Source of the DNA: Pseudophaeomoniella oleicola
Lineage: Eukaryota > Ascomycota > Eurotiomycetes > Phaeomoniellales > Phaeomoniellaceae
Reading direction: 5' to 3'
Assembly: GCA_003868215.1 (NCBI GenBank)
Contig: QWDQ01000045.1
Span: 150,569 to 214,568, forward strand
Length of the DNA stretch: 64,000 bases
Made by a program: the position numbers and the translations under genes. The notes under the pieces are model-generated. The model was not told where the DNA came from. It worked only from the letters and a program-made list of their open reading frames with translations, and ran no database searches. Each line of letters starts with the position of its first letter. The first letter of the stretch is position 1. Of this stretch, positions 35,070 through 46,676 are shown piece after piece.

Positions 35070-35092
35070 AGAGAGAGAGAGAGAGAGAGAGA
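35070..35092. repeat. (GA)n microsatellite
   Basis: About 11 GA units. On the minus strand it is a CT tract directly before the candidate microprotein. Confidence 0.95.
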
Positions 35093-35204
35093 ACATTAAA
35101 AAAAAGGGTGCTTGATGAATCATAAGCCGACAATATCGCAGGTCATAAAATCATTGCCTCCAGGATTCTCGACAGCTTCCACATTTGCTTTGTTTTATTT
35201 TCGG

Positions 35205-35773
35205 TCAGGTATTCTGTGCTGCGGCTTTTCTGGAGGAGGAGAAGAGTTGATGCCAGCTAACACAATGCAAGAGACGAGAATACGCAACTCCTCCTCCAGT
35301 CGAACTTACTCTATCATCGCCCTAGCTTCGGCCAACATCGAGATCCACGTATACTGCCGATCCAGTTCCTCGACTTTCTTCCAATCGTTGACCCTCAGCG
35401 CACAGATAAAGTCCTGAATCCAGAGTTCCAAGCCGTCTAAACTCTCCCGTGGGAAAGTGCGGCTCTTCCGGGCCTTGTCGAGGCATCGGTACAGGTATGC
35501 TTGAATTTCGCGCTTCTTCTCGTCGATTGGGTCGCGTTTTGATTCGAGGTCATTGAGGTGTTGGCAGCGGCCGCAAGGGAATGCAGCGGTCGTGCAGACG
35601 ACGAGGGGGGATGACTGTGTGATGGGTTGGCCGTTGGCGTGGAATGCAAATGTCGGACATGAACATAAGCAGTCATAGTCGGTGTGGGAGCACGTGAACG
35701 AGAAGGAATGTTTATGGGGCGGTTTTGCGACTTCAATGGGATCCAATTCAGGAGGTAGAGTGTGCATAGTCAT
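35205..35773 (-). CDS. Small Cys/His protein of the half-RING (CxH...CxxC) type with helical C-terminus
   Basis: Exons 35773-35310 and 35229-35205, with an 80-nt intron (donor GTAAGT, acceptor CCAG) adding the last codons AAAQNT; product 162 aa. The putative zinc module is SFTCSHTDYDCLCSCP (C28-x-H30, C35, C37, C39) and FPCGRCQ (C67-x2-C70). It is followed by about 80 residues of predicted helix with charged periodicity (DEKKREIQAYLYRCLDKARK; WKKVEELDRQYTWI). No signal peptide. The same ligand order occurs in the genes at 18.7, 21.5 and 24.7 kb, but the rest of the sequence is unrelated by eye. Confidence 0.72.
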
Positions 35774-36014
35774 GTTGAGCAATAGGATGAAGGACGCGTA
35801 TGGATGTGTAGAAGGCTCAGTAGAGTAAAGAGAGTAATATCGTTCCTAGCTTATGTTCTGAAATGGCAGTGACCCTAGTTGTCGTGCTCCAGGGGCCGGA
35901 TATAGCGATCTATATATCGATATTCCCCATCATTGCTTTTTGCTTGGGTGGGGGCCAACCCTTCCCACGGCTACTGCGTCTGCATGCCTCCCACATCCAT
36001 GTTAGTCAGTGAAT

Positions 36015-36480
36015 CTAGCAATCAGGAGGATTTCCGAAATCCGAACGAGGATTAAAAAAGGCAACGACAGTTCCATTCGCGCATAACGCGCAATGATCCG
36101 AGCTTGGTGGCGGCCATTGCGGCAATGCTTGCTTGCAGCTAGGGTTGAGTAAGATAGAAAAGAGGTTGGTCAGCAGCTGCGTATCGGGAAGGTTGTCCTG
36201 ATTCTGCTGACGCCAAAAGTCCAATCCTGCTGTGATGCCACCTCGGAACGAAAAAAGGCAACAGCCTAGACATGTAGGTACAGCTACTATAGGTGCGCTT
36301 ACAGTCAGCAAGATGTCCGTGTAAGGATAATGCCGCAAGTAGACTGTTCGCGATAATGTCAATGCAATAGTAAGCCTTCTGTTCCTTTCTCAGGGCTTTG
36401 ATGTGAATGGCCCAATCGGAATCGAAAGACAATATCAATGAAAGTGAAGGTGAACAAACTGGACGATAAGCTTTCCCCAT
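36015..36480 (-). CDS. Helical hypothetical protein with C-terminal CxxC, intron uncertain
   Basis: From the ATG at 36480 the frame is open through HIKALRKEQKAYYCIDIIAN and GHLAD, then reaches a GTAAGC donor at 36302. A coding-looking second part follows (LDFWRQQNQDNLPDTQLLTN; LNPSCKQALPQWPPP; DHCALCANG; stop at 36015). Acceptors at 36266 (37-nt intron, unusually short) or 36230 (73 nt, CACAG) both keep the frame; the latter gives 130 aa. The CxxC and the PQWPPP segment suggest a real accessory gene. Orientation and distance match the half-RING gene just downstream. Function unknown. Confidence 0.5.
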
Positions 36481-37358
36481 GAGGAAAGACACACATGTAA
36501 TTGTACCGATGTATACCGATAGTATCAATCTCCTGGTCAGTGGCTTCGAAGAACCCCGGGACTTATGTCAAGTCGATGCAGCCTTCATTGCCCTTTTGAA
36601 CAGTTTCAGAGAAAGTTATGACCAAAGACCACCGTCTGCGTACAAAGGACCGTCCTTAATCTGATGACATCCTGACTGCTCAGATTCCAGGAATCGCCGG
36701 ACAAGCATGTCGGATGCATTTCCTTGTCGCAGTCACTGGTAAGCCACAAACAAGATTCATTGACCTCACTGGTAATGCCGGAGCAAATACTTGCTGTCCA
36801 ATGCTGGACACTCGTAGAGTATGATGGCCTCATCAAGGTAGATACGATGAGGCATTATATCTGCTGGGACTCCTGTCGACGCCCTCGTGGCTATTGCGAC
36901 ATATCCATCCATACCAATGTCAGTAAAGAATACGAATCCCACTGGTTTCTTGATATTTTGTTGGATGCGTGTTTCATACATACTCTACACGGTACCTAGG
37001 GAGGTTGCTCACGCTCATCTGTGGTCAAATTATTATAATGACTTCCAGATGAATATGAATTGTACAATTGACTATTGACAACGGAACATTCATTGTATTT
37101 CCCCATCCTTCATTATGCCAGCGTCCGTCCGCTACTCCTTTTCGCTAGTCTCGTTTTCTCCCTTTTGCCTTATGTCCATGCGATCTCAGTCTGACTTGGA
37201 ATATATTGAATCAGGAAGTATGGCCATGTAGCAAAGATACTGTAATGCCATACACACTTTCGTTGGCAACATGGCTATATATATTTACGAACGCGCAGGA
37301 TCTATCCCAGTGTGGCAGTCCAACAGCAACTGCACCACATGCCATAGTACTCATGTCT
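36481..37358. other. Intergenic, possible gene fragment
   Basis: Minus-strand 36981-36766 (VGFVFFTDIGMDGYVAIATR...) and 36750-36606 look coding but are joined only by a 34-nt GT..AG segment, too short for a usual intron. They may be a decayed gene. Otherwise nothing is seen. Confidence 0.35.
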
Positions 37359-40300
37359 TCAATACGCTCCTGCTCTTCGGCTCCACGTCGGTTGAGATAT
37401 CGCTGCGGGCTTCTCATACGCAGACGCTACCACTGCATTATATTGCAGCTTGAAGCCATTCAACTTGGCTCCCGCCGCATCGAATGCCCACAGTGTCAAA
37501 GCCACCCAGTTGTTACCGTTGTAGTTGAGCACGCCTTCAGGTACCGGGAACATAGTCTGTGGTCCGATGTTGTTAACTGCGACCATCTTGTTAACCTCGA
37601 TCATTACCATACTCGGATTAAAAGACTTACTATACTCGCCAAACTGGTATCCGTTGACATACAATTGAACGCGAAAATCACAGCTGGATGTATTATTTCC
37701 CGTTGCACTTACATTAGCAAAGACGAAAGACAGGGGGATATCGTAGCCATCCGGGAAATCTAGATAAAAATTGGTAGTGTAGAATCCAATTCCGGCAGAT
37801 GGGATCCCTTGGTAAGGTGAACTAGTAGACCAGTTGGAAATTGGAGGGCCGGGCTGATGAAAGCCTTGACGTTCAGCGTACATTCCGCCTTCATTCAAAG
37901 GACCACGCGCGTGATCACGATACTGCTCACCACCGAGATTACCTGTAAGCTTCCACGTGACTTCTGCTCGTTTGTGACCGGCAAGGTTATAGTCAAGGAT
38001 TCCGCGGGGTGTCTTTGCTAGATCAAAGCCAGGGGTCCAGTTCGTCTCTGTGCCCATATGGTCGATGACAATTGTGATAACGTACGTCTTCCCTTTGACA
38101 AGTTGGGGAAGTATCACTGTCTGGTTGTAGCCGGACGCGACGTTATTTCCAACCCAAGAGTCTAGAAACGTGGAATTGATCCATATTGAATGACCGAAGC
38201 CGCCTCCTCCTTGAGTTTCTACATAGAACGTTGATTCATTTCCGGAGGCTACAAAGTGACCCCTGTACAGTAAAGATCCGGTATGGTATCCGTAGTCGCC
38301 AGCGTATAAAGAGGTGGGTGTTGTGAGATTGCGAGATGTGTTGGGGCTCTTCGCAAGACTTGCATTTAACCAAAGTGAGTCATCAAAGTCATCCCTAATC
38401 TCGGGCAAGGAGTCCAGATATCGCCACTCGACATCCGTCAACGAGGGCAGGTTGAAGTCAGGCGTTGAGAATGGGATGGAACCAATGAGACGACCGCTGA
38501 ACGTCTGAAGGTCTGCGACTTGCTTGCCATTGAAATAGAGGCTCAAAGGCCCTTGAGGCTGTCCAAAAATAACTTCCAGATCTGTGGTAGCATTGATATC
38601 GCCAGTCAGAGAAATAGAATTGTTGGTGATCAAAGCATCCCGAAGGAGATAACCCGCTCGAACTATAACTGCAGATTTGGTGTGAGACGAGTAATTTCGA
38701 ATTGGTTCAGCTGCAGGTAGTTCAAGGACCCAGTAATTATAAGCTTCGTTACGCCAAAGTAGGTATACATCAAGCTTGTTACCAAAATGAACGATTCGAC
38801 GGCTGCCATTGACTTGCCAATTGATAGTAACAACTCCGCCACTTGATGAATGCTTCACTCCACTACCTTCAATCATGAGATCTCCGAGCGATGATGACAG
38901 TGCCAATTCATGCGTTTCGCCCTCGCCACCGTATAGCACGAGTACAGTCTTAGAGCCATTCTTCTTCCATGTGAATATCTCCGCCGAAGAGTAGATGAGA
39001 TTGATCCCGCCGAGATCGTAGTCGGTTACATGAATTTTCGAATCTCTGCCATTCAAGGAAAGAAGACCTCCGAAGCGCGGAATTGTCACGTTGCCAATGC
39101 TCGTCGCCACCGAGAGTTTGTACTGAGATGAAGCCTCCGAGTCAAATACGCTTTGCCGAACCACATAGAAATTGGTCTTATTTGCACCCCAAAGAGGCGT
39201 TACCGAGACGTCGCTGTTGGTAATGTAGGTTGCGTTTGTAACATTACCGGGTGCAGCAGTCAGATACGCGGGCGACACAGCCATGAAGTTAGCCTCAAGC
39301 TTCGCTTCACTATACTTCTCACGGACCAACGTCCGATCCTCTCTGATAGCCGCTCCGTAGTCGTACGAAGTATAAGCCCCTGGCTCCCCTATATTACCCC
39401 AGTTGGTGCCACCATATATCATGTAGGTATTGAAGATCATTACGCCTGCAGCATAGCTGTTTTTGTTGAAGACACGCTGGTATTCAGGACCGGTCAAGAC
39501 CGCACATTGATCATAACCGGGTCCGCCCAATAAGTCAATGGCGCCACTCTGGAATTCTGCAATAGAGAATGGCGTGGTCGGGCTAAGCCCCTCATGGTAC
39601 GCGTGATAGTCTGTTGGAATGCTGCTTGCAGACCAATTGTATGGCTCAGCACTGACAAATCCTATTGGGTAGGAATCGACACCATATATATCCACGGCAG
39701 AGGCAGTACCTGGGACAAACCTCCCCGCTCCGTAGAAAGCATCATTGTTGATGAAGGGAATCACAATTCCTGCATCGCGGTATTGATTCTCCAGTTCCCC
39801 AAAATATAAGGGATCCGGAAAGGTGATCCAGTCTGCGCCATACGTGTACTCATTTTCGGGCTGCAGCAAGATCACCGGGCCTCCATTCGTAATTTGGGCT
39901 TTGGCAATGATTGACCCGATGTGAGAGACATAATTCTGAGTTGCTTCCATGTAGGCTGACATATTCGTCCGGAGAATGGCCGGATTGCGTGAGAGCCAAC
40001 CTGGAAACCCGCCACCCGATACTTCCGCATTAATATAAGGACCAGGACGGGCGACAAGGTATATTCCAGTCTCCGAGGCAGCATGGAAGAAGGGATCGAA
40101 ATCAAACACTCCTTCGGCTGTGAAATGGCCAGGATTCCCTTCGAGCAGCGCCCAGTCGACATAGAACGTAGCGCCGTTGTACCCGAGCGCCTTAATCTTC
40201 TGAAAGATGTCTCTCCAAAGCCCAGGTACTGGAAGTCTAAATGGATGAAAGTCTCCAGAATACAGCATGATCCGCTCGCCTCGAACGAAGAGTGAATGCT

Positions 40301-40489
40301 CATCCCAAGTTACCTGGAATTGTCAGGGCACGGAGACAGATTATGATACCTGTTAAAACGAACCAGGTCTTGAAGTAGCGCTCTTTTGTAAGGCTTAATG
40401 ATACCAGGTGTCCCTGGCATGGCCAATGCAGAGTTGCTTAAAGAAAAGAAAGACATGATGAGAATGTAAAGCCATCCGTGGACAACCAT
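37359..40489 (-). CDS. Secreted beta-galactosidase, glycoside hydrolase family 35
   Basis: Hydrolyses terminal beta-D-galactosides, probably from plant cell-wall pectin or xyloglucan, outside the cell. Exons 40489-40364 and 40313-37359 are split by a 50-nt intron with the less common donor GTTCGT (the only one giving LLQDL-VTWDEHSLFVRGER); product 1026 aa, the usual size of fungal LacA-type enzymes. Residues 1-23 are a signal peptide (WLYILIMSFFSLSNSALA). GH35 motifs: GPYINAEVSGGGFPGWL, the acid/base Glu in LLQPENEY (E197) and the nucleophile Glu in FSIAEFQSG (E295), then the C-terminal beta-jelly-roll domains. Many NxS/T sequons support secretion. Confidence 0.95.
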
Positions 40490-41737
40490 GATGATGCGAT
40501 CAACTGTCCAACGGTTTGGCGCATATGAACAGATGATCTTCCAGTGTCATGAGGGTTCATGAAAGATCATGACTGAGGTAGCATGGGCAGAGGTAACCGG
40601 AACTTCCTAACCATTCGCCAGTGTTCTGGCATCTCGGGAGTTGGTCTAGAGAGTTTTATGATCTTCTGACTTGACTTAGAGTGGTTTCGCGGAATGCGGC
40701 ATAGATTGCAAGGTACAGGGACCTGATGACAGGCGCGATTTCACTATCGAGGGGGTTAAATGTCCAACTTTGCTTTGTCGCTGTCGTTGAGGGACGGAAA
40801 GACTGTCCACGGTAAAGGATTCAAGTTGAGGACTGCGGAACAACCCAATTGATCTGTGCAACCCCGCGTTGGTTGAAGTCGGAAAGGGCATCGCTCGCCA
40901 GAGTACGATTGCTCTCAGTCGGTCAGTTTAGCCAAGCGAAGGGTTAGTACAGATGGAGTCTATGACGCCGGCTAATACAAATACACAATGTATGTCATGG
41001 ATTAGATGCCTTGTTCGAGGTCGTAGGAAACTAGGAGCGATTCCCGAGCATCCGAGATGAGCCAACATTATTCATCAGAACCAACCGTATTATTCAGATA
41101 CATCTAGAACGAAAGGCGTGTTGAAATTGTGATTATCTGGACGTGGATGATGAGCGAAGCATGAAAGACAACGAATGAAGTGGAAGTGGAAGTGGAAGTA
41201 TTTAGCTGACGGCAGAAAGTAATAAATTAGCGCCACAATCGTTCGGCGCCTGTCAGACTCCGCTCCGGAGTAGAGTAGAAACTCGTAGAGTAGAAACTCA
41301 GCTGAACGACAATTCAACCACTCACATCAACAACAACCACAAAAACTCGATGAGTCTCTCAGAGTTCATCTAATGCATCATTATAACATTTAAATCTACT
41401 CGATTCTAGTGTGCACATTATGAACATCAATTCTTGTCATAGGCCTTCTGCCACAGCGACATGAGAGATCTGTGGCAGGGACCAGAGAGACTCGGAAGAA
41501 GAATTGGACATTTCCAGTAGTGAGTATACGTCAACACAATTGGATTGTTAGTCACTAGATGCTTTGATGGTTTTGAAGAAACCCGGAAATGAGATCATAT
41601 CCTCGCTACGCCTCCCTTCGGAAACCACACCTCGATTGCTATGGCTCTCCCCAGTCTTCCAGATACCCCGCGAGCTCCTTGCACTGATCCTCATGGGCCC
41701 ACGCATACCGCCCAATGCAGTCTCGCAAGTGCTTCCC
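40490..41737. other. Intergenic between GH35 and the small secreted protein gene
   Basis: No coding frame with support. GH35 promoter sequence lies at the left. A GGAAGTGGAAGTGGAAGT run lies near 41181-41198 and a duplicated CTCGTAGAGTAGAAA unit near 41282-41298. Confidence 0.5.
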
Positions 41738-42340
41738 TCAGGTGTTTGGTTCAACGGGCTCTAGTCCACTGTCGGGCCACGACTGCACCCCGAAAGTCAT
41801 GTGGACATCACTGAACCCGAAAAAAGCCCTGGTATTATTCGTCTGCCTATTTGACGGAGCGAGTCAGCAAGACCCCTAGGCATGATCTCGTACAACCCGA
41901 ACGTCTATGATTCAGAGGTTAGGGCTTGAAAGGCTCACCGAACGACCGTCATAACTGCAAATGGTTCGGCTATGTTCGACTCATATGTCCAACTCACAGC
42001 CCACTCCGTATTATTGACGGTACATGGCAGGTCCCGCCAAGACGCAGTGGCAGCTCCAGGAATGGTATCTGTGATGTTGCACGAAGCGGGTTTAGTACCG
42101 TCGTGGGCATCGATGTAGAAGAGGTAGTTGCATTGAAGACCATCATCGGTGCAGTCTTGCCGATGAAGAGTCAGCACAAGTCCCAATGACTGACAACGGG
42201 GTTGCAAAAAATGCTTCGAGTTACATACCGCGAACGAGGCAGCGAAGGGTCCAAAAGGAGCTGTATGGGTAAGGTGGTCCGGGAGCCGCGAGAACTGCAA
42301 CGAGAGTTGCAAAAGAGAGTACAACACTGAGAAACTTCAT
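41738..42340 (-). CDS. Small secreted Cys-containing protein, 145 aa
   Basis: Three exons: 42340-42229, 42155-41939 and 41846-41738, with introns of 73 and 92 nt (GTATGT...CAAG; GTGAGC...ATAG), all in phase. Residues 1-19 are a clear signal peptide (MKFLSVVLSFATLVAVLAA). The mature part has Cys in LRCLVRDC, GLQCNYLF, PASCNIT and DLPCTVNNT, three N-glycosylation sequons (NIT, NNT, NNT), and alternating hydrophobic residues suggesting a beta sandwich. Candidate effector or cell-surface protein. No family named with confidence. It lies on the same strand, about 1.3 kb upstream of GH35. The first intron's AAG acceptor is the weakest point. Confidence 0.7.
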
Positions 42341-44203
42341 CTTGCTTTCGTTTCCTCTCAAGAGGCTATGCTATGCTTCGGAAAGGAGGTAGATCTCAGC
42401 TACGAGATGGTTTCGAATCTGCAGTCACGATAGGAGACAAACAGAAACCATAAGGAATACAGTATATTGCTTTGGTATTTGTATTGGACTGCCATCACGC
42501 AATGATGCAACACTCGACGTCAACGTCACCATACCTGCTCATGATCGAGACATCACCACTGTACCAAGCACGAACTGGCGGAACCCAAATGTGGTCATCT
42601 CGTCATCGAGTGAGACCTGCATTTGCCGGAGATCACATGCTGTTACAGGTCCAGCTTCAGCCAGCCAACCGTACACTCTACCAAACCACGAGCGAAATCT
42701 ACTCGGCGCTGTCTCCGCGATGTATCAGCAGTCTTGAAGAATAAACCAGCACAGCCCCATCTCTGCCAGATATGTTTTCCCGCGCCAACCCCCCGGGTCG
42801 AGAAAATCTCGGATCTCCTTATGTAAGGGGGGCATTACGAAACAGGGAAAATCCTGCAGATGGAAATTATGATATTCCTCAGGTACCCAAGATGTGTCTT
42901 TATTAGTCAACTCCCACGTGCAAGCTTTCCATTTGTTGGGGGAGAGAAAGGTAGAAGGTTTGATTCTGCAGCCCCCTTAAAAAAGCCTTCCATATCGAGA
43001 CGTTGCTCGTGAATCGACTTCGCCACAAGTGGCACGTCCTCCATTTCCTTATTCATCTCCCTCCAATCTCTCTCACCCCCGATTGAGAAAACCTTGCCGA
43101 TTACAATAGGAATCTGTACTACTACAGTCACAGGCGAGCCAGAAATCATACCACAAAATTCCAAAGGCTTCGCCGATCTTTCGAAATCGCCTATCACATC
43201 ATCACATACCGATCCGCCACTCAATCGATCCCTCCCCCCAGAATGACCAGCATACAAAAAGCCTATCGACTGTCACAGATACCTCGGTGCAAACTCCGAA
43301 CATCGTCCACCGAACGTCAGCACATTCCCGGATCCTCGTCTCAAACCAGAGACGTAGGTAGATACCGAGGGTATGTAGGTACGTAGTATGTAGCGAGTTA
43401 GGTAGGTGGAGTCCCCCTTATCAGATCTGCCCACACCCTGCAGCATACCGCTGAACTGTCCGTCCGTTGTCCTTTGTGCTTCAAGCCAACGAAACCCCTG
43501 CATCCCATACTTTCCGCGTATTCGAGACGACAACACCTTACGACTGTCTCCCTTCTCAAATCTTCCACTTCTTCTTCTTCCCCTCTTCCCCCCTTCCCCC
43601 CTCTCCACCTTCCCTATGAACATATTCACACCCACCTTTCAAAAGAACTGGAAACCAGGATTGAAAATCACCCACTCACACGCACACACACACACACACA
43701 CACGCACGAAAAACAACAATAACGTGCACAGACATACCGACAATAAACAAATGCCCCCGGAGATGTATCCCGTCACTCGACTCACGCATCCGCCACCGAT
43801 CTCCCCGCACACACAGCAGCCAGCCAGCCACACCTGGCGCACTTACCTAACCGCGATAGCCGATTGAAACCCCCCCCTGTCTAGCCGCTACCTAACCTAC
43901 CTTACCTACCCATCGACCTACTACCACCAAGATAGGAGATGGAATGTTGACTGATGTCAACTTTGTCTTAGGAAGTGGGGGCAATGGTAGTCAGTATCCT
44001 GAGGGTCCGAGATGCGAAGGAGGTCGATGATGATGATGGCACAGAACAGATACAGTCGCGTTGGTTCGATCTGCTCACACGAATCGTATCACGAAGAGGA
44101 AGGGGTGGCGGTTGCTATGAAGCTAGCAGCAGCAGGATGATAAAGAAAAAATAAAAATGATTGAACAATGTGTTTTTCATTTTCCCGTTATCAAAAAACG
44201 GTT
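42341..44203. other. Intergenic, pyrimidine-rich, with TAGG motifs and a CA microsatellite
   Basis: No supported gene. TAGG/CCTA clusters occur at 43352-43410 and 43887-43920. A long C/T tract is at 43560-43615 and (CA)n at 43682-43704. These look like promoter or leader sequence, but no downstream plus-strand gene is evident before the cyclin gene's 3' end. Confidence 0.5.
43682..43704. repeat. (CA)n microsatellite
   Basis: About 11 CA units. Confidence 0.9.
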
Positions 44204-45385
44204 TTATCCCTTGTCCGTCTTGTTATCATATCCATCCAATTGCACCGAATCTCTCTCCTCCTCTAACTGCCCGGTGATGTCAATCTCGTAGCCATCCGCC
44301 CGATCGACAAGGCTTCTGTAATAGTCTACCAAGACTTCCGGTTTGGGAACAATCCTCCATTCAACTCTCCATAGGAATTCTAATTCTAGCAGAGCCAGTT
44401 CCTTTATGCTCACACCTCCGACTCTTGCATAGGTTTTGTTGGTCCAAAAGCTGTCGCTGAGACCTTTGGATGCCACCGTGGCGCTCGTGATGAGGAATCG
44501 GTGGACTGTGAGACTGCTGATGGTGAAAGCGGGATATAATGCGCACAGGCGGTCTATGTAATATACCATGCTCAGAAGGATGGGTGGCGACAGGGTTGCA
44601 TGGGTCGTCAGTCGCTGAAGGTAGTCAATGACGGAGATAGTGGGTGGTGCTCTCGAGTGGAAGCGTGTCAAGTGTCCATCCCGTAAAGGAATAGCATCAT
44701 TGTATCGTATCAACTCCATCAACATCGACGAGATTAAGATTACGAGGTCGCGCGTATCACAGTCTTCATACTGGATGGGCATGTGCTTGACGGCAGGCGT
44801 TTCTGGCCGTGCTCTTTTGGAAGATGGACTACCGTCCGGGATTTCAATCGATGTCGCCGGTTCACTTGGTGTCGATCGAGGGATGGGTTCGGCGGGGACT
44901 CGCGCGCTTGGCGAATCGGGCGTCGATCGCTTTGCGCCCGTTGCAATCGAGGATGTAGGTGCGACATGGGATGACGACATCGAGGTCGTATCTACACTTG
45001 TGGCGGAGCGCAGCGGCTCATCCGGCGCGATCTTTCCTGACGCGATGGTGGCTTTCGAGATGCCAGTGGAGATGGACTCTAGGGGTGGTGACCACTGTGT
45101 CCCAGCATCCACCATGCGCCTTATAGAGACTGCCGTCTGCAACGCCGAAGCCGATTTAGCGGGTGAGGATGTGGGTTCTGAGATTTGCTTCGGCGTTGCA
45201 GTTGGCGTTGATGCGGTTTGTGTGCTTGTCAATCGAGACTGCCTTCGCGGTAGGTTGGAAGATGAATGCGGGGAGGTTGTGGTTCGGCTATAACCATCAT
45301 AGTGCGAGGAACGAGTGATGAAGTGGGGAGACGGTGAGGAACGGTGGGCAGCAACGGTCGGAGACGGCGAAGAGGTTGTAATCAT
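44204..45385 (-). CDS. PHO80/PREG-type cyclin
   Basis: Regulatory subunit of a PHO85-type kinase; in Neurospora and yeast the PREG/Pho80 cyclin represses the phosphate-starvation response by keeping the activator phosphorylated. A single 393-aa exon from the ATG at 45385. Residues 1-200 are Ser/Thr/Pro-rich and disordered. The cyclin box (about 205-345) has the PHO80 pattern RYNDAIPL, LTRFHSRAPPTISVIDYL, VYYIDRLCALYPAFTI, SLTVHRFLITSATVASKG, TYARVGGVSIKELALLELEF and WRIVP. The family (P/U-type, cyclin PHO80-like) is secure; whether it is the true phosphate regulator or a related Pcl7/Pcl6-type cyclin is less certain. The VTC subunit gene lies 8 kb away. Confidence 0.88.
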   Translation of the reverse strand: MITTSSPSPTVAAHRSSPSPHFITRSSHYDGYSRTTTSPHSSSNLPRRQSRLTSTQTASTPTATPKQISEPTSSPAKSASALQTAVSIRRMVDAGTQWSPPLESISTGISKATIASGKIAPDEPLRSATSVDTTSMSSSHVAPTSSIATGAKRSTPDSPSARVPAEPIPRSTPSEPATSIEIPDGSPSSKRARPETPAVKHMPIQYEDCDTRDLVILISSMLMELIRYNDAIPLRDGHLTRFHSRAPPTISVIDYLQRLTTHATLSPPILLSMVYYIDRLCALYPAFTISSLTVHRFLITSATVASKGLSDSFWTNKTYARVGGVSIKELALLELEFLWRVEWRIVPKPEVLVDYYRSLVDRADGYEIDITGQLEEERDSVQLDGYDNKTDKG

Positions 45386-46676
45386 GACCGGGAAGCGCAG
45401 CTCATATCACGCAATTGAGCACTGGGATCATTACTGGAAGTTGATGGCTGCCAGACGAATCACCGGAAGCGTATGTTTGTGCAGATGTGGCAGAGTGGGA
45501 GAATTGGGTTCGATGGTGATAAGTTTCTTGCGGTTTGAGTTGGGCAGGGATTCGACAAGACAAGCGATTGAGGGCGGGATGGATAAACACGTGCTGGGGT
45601 GATCAAAGGGCCAAATCGACGCTGATGGAGTTTAGTCAGGGAGGGTGTAGCGGGTGAAGTTTGCAGGCGCATCAAGAGGTCCGGATGCAGATTTATCAAA
45701 GGGATCGATTGTCGTTGGTGGTGGTGATCGTAGTTGCGATTGTGAGATTGAAGCTTGAAAGTGATGATCTCAAGTAAAGTAAGTACAGACAAGAAAGCGC
45801 GCAAAGGAGTGGGAATGGAAGGAGAACGGAGCGGAAAAGGGAAGCGGAGAGTTGAGGGAAAGAATGGAGAGAAGTGCTCGATCAACTCCGCATCAGATAT
45901 TAGTTATTGTATGCTTCAATGCAAATCACGAGCATGCCAGTCATTGTCGAAGGACTCTCTTCATGAAGTTGATCAGATAGTGAACGAGCCTGCGATTGCT
46001 AGAGTGCGTGCTATGGCAGATGTACAGAGTGCATGTTCAAGTAGGGAGGTGATAGGTGATGGCTTATAAGTAGTAGGCATAGACCGCCTATCGAAGGTAA
46101 GGTAAATACAAAGGATCATGTAATTAATAGCAATGCCAGTTCAGAAACCGAGTATACATCCAATCAACCCAACGCAATATGTTCTGGGCCATCATACACC
46201 TCCTTCTGTGAGCCTCCATGGTATTTAAGAGGTTTACCCAGTGTACCTGTGTTAATTATATGTTATATCTTATATGTTATATGTTATATCTTACAGGCTA
46301 CTCAGTTCACTGCGATCCTTTCAAATACATCGACGACGGAAGACGTCCCACCTAAACCTTCCCCACAATCATCATCATCATCATCGTCGTCGTCGGTGTT
46401 CAGATGCAGCAGTCAACTCGGTCCTCGTCAGCATAGGAATCAATTCACTGACAGCAATCCAAGACATCAGCCCGACTGATAGACTTTGGTTGCACAGGTT
46501 GTCAGATGGTCGGGCCCGAGACCTGACTTGGGAGCACAGGTGGCTGCAGGACTGACGTTCAGAAGCCGTTGTGATCAGACAGGGCTGAAAGTTGAGAACG
46601 GCTCAATCGTGGGTGTCATAGGCATTGATTGAAGCAGGACGCGTCTGTCGATTCTTCCTCATCGTCTCATGTCATA
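45386..46676. other. Divergent promoter region between cyclin and ARMC8/Gid5 genes
   Basis: No supported gene. An AT-rich tandem of TTATATGTTATATC-like units lies at about 46252-46290, and a (CAT/CGT)n run at about 46370-46395. Confidence 0.55.
46252..46292. repeat. AT-rich tandem repeat, TATATGTTATATCT-like units
   Basis: Imperfect tandem units of about 10-20 bp, followed by CTTACAG, which resembles a splice acceptor. It may lie in a 5' UTR intron. Confidence 0.6.

Noticed and set aside
36606-36981. Two minus-strand coding-looking pieces joined by GT...AG
   Set aside because: The implied intron is only 34 nt, below the normal fungal minimum; the frame change may be decay or chance.
41564-41764. 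Plus-strand frame overlapping the small secreted protein gene
   Set aside because: It is the opposite-strand shadow of the third exon and its flank, and has no domain or leader.
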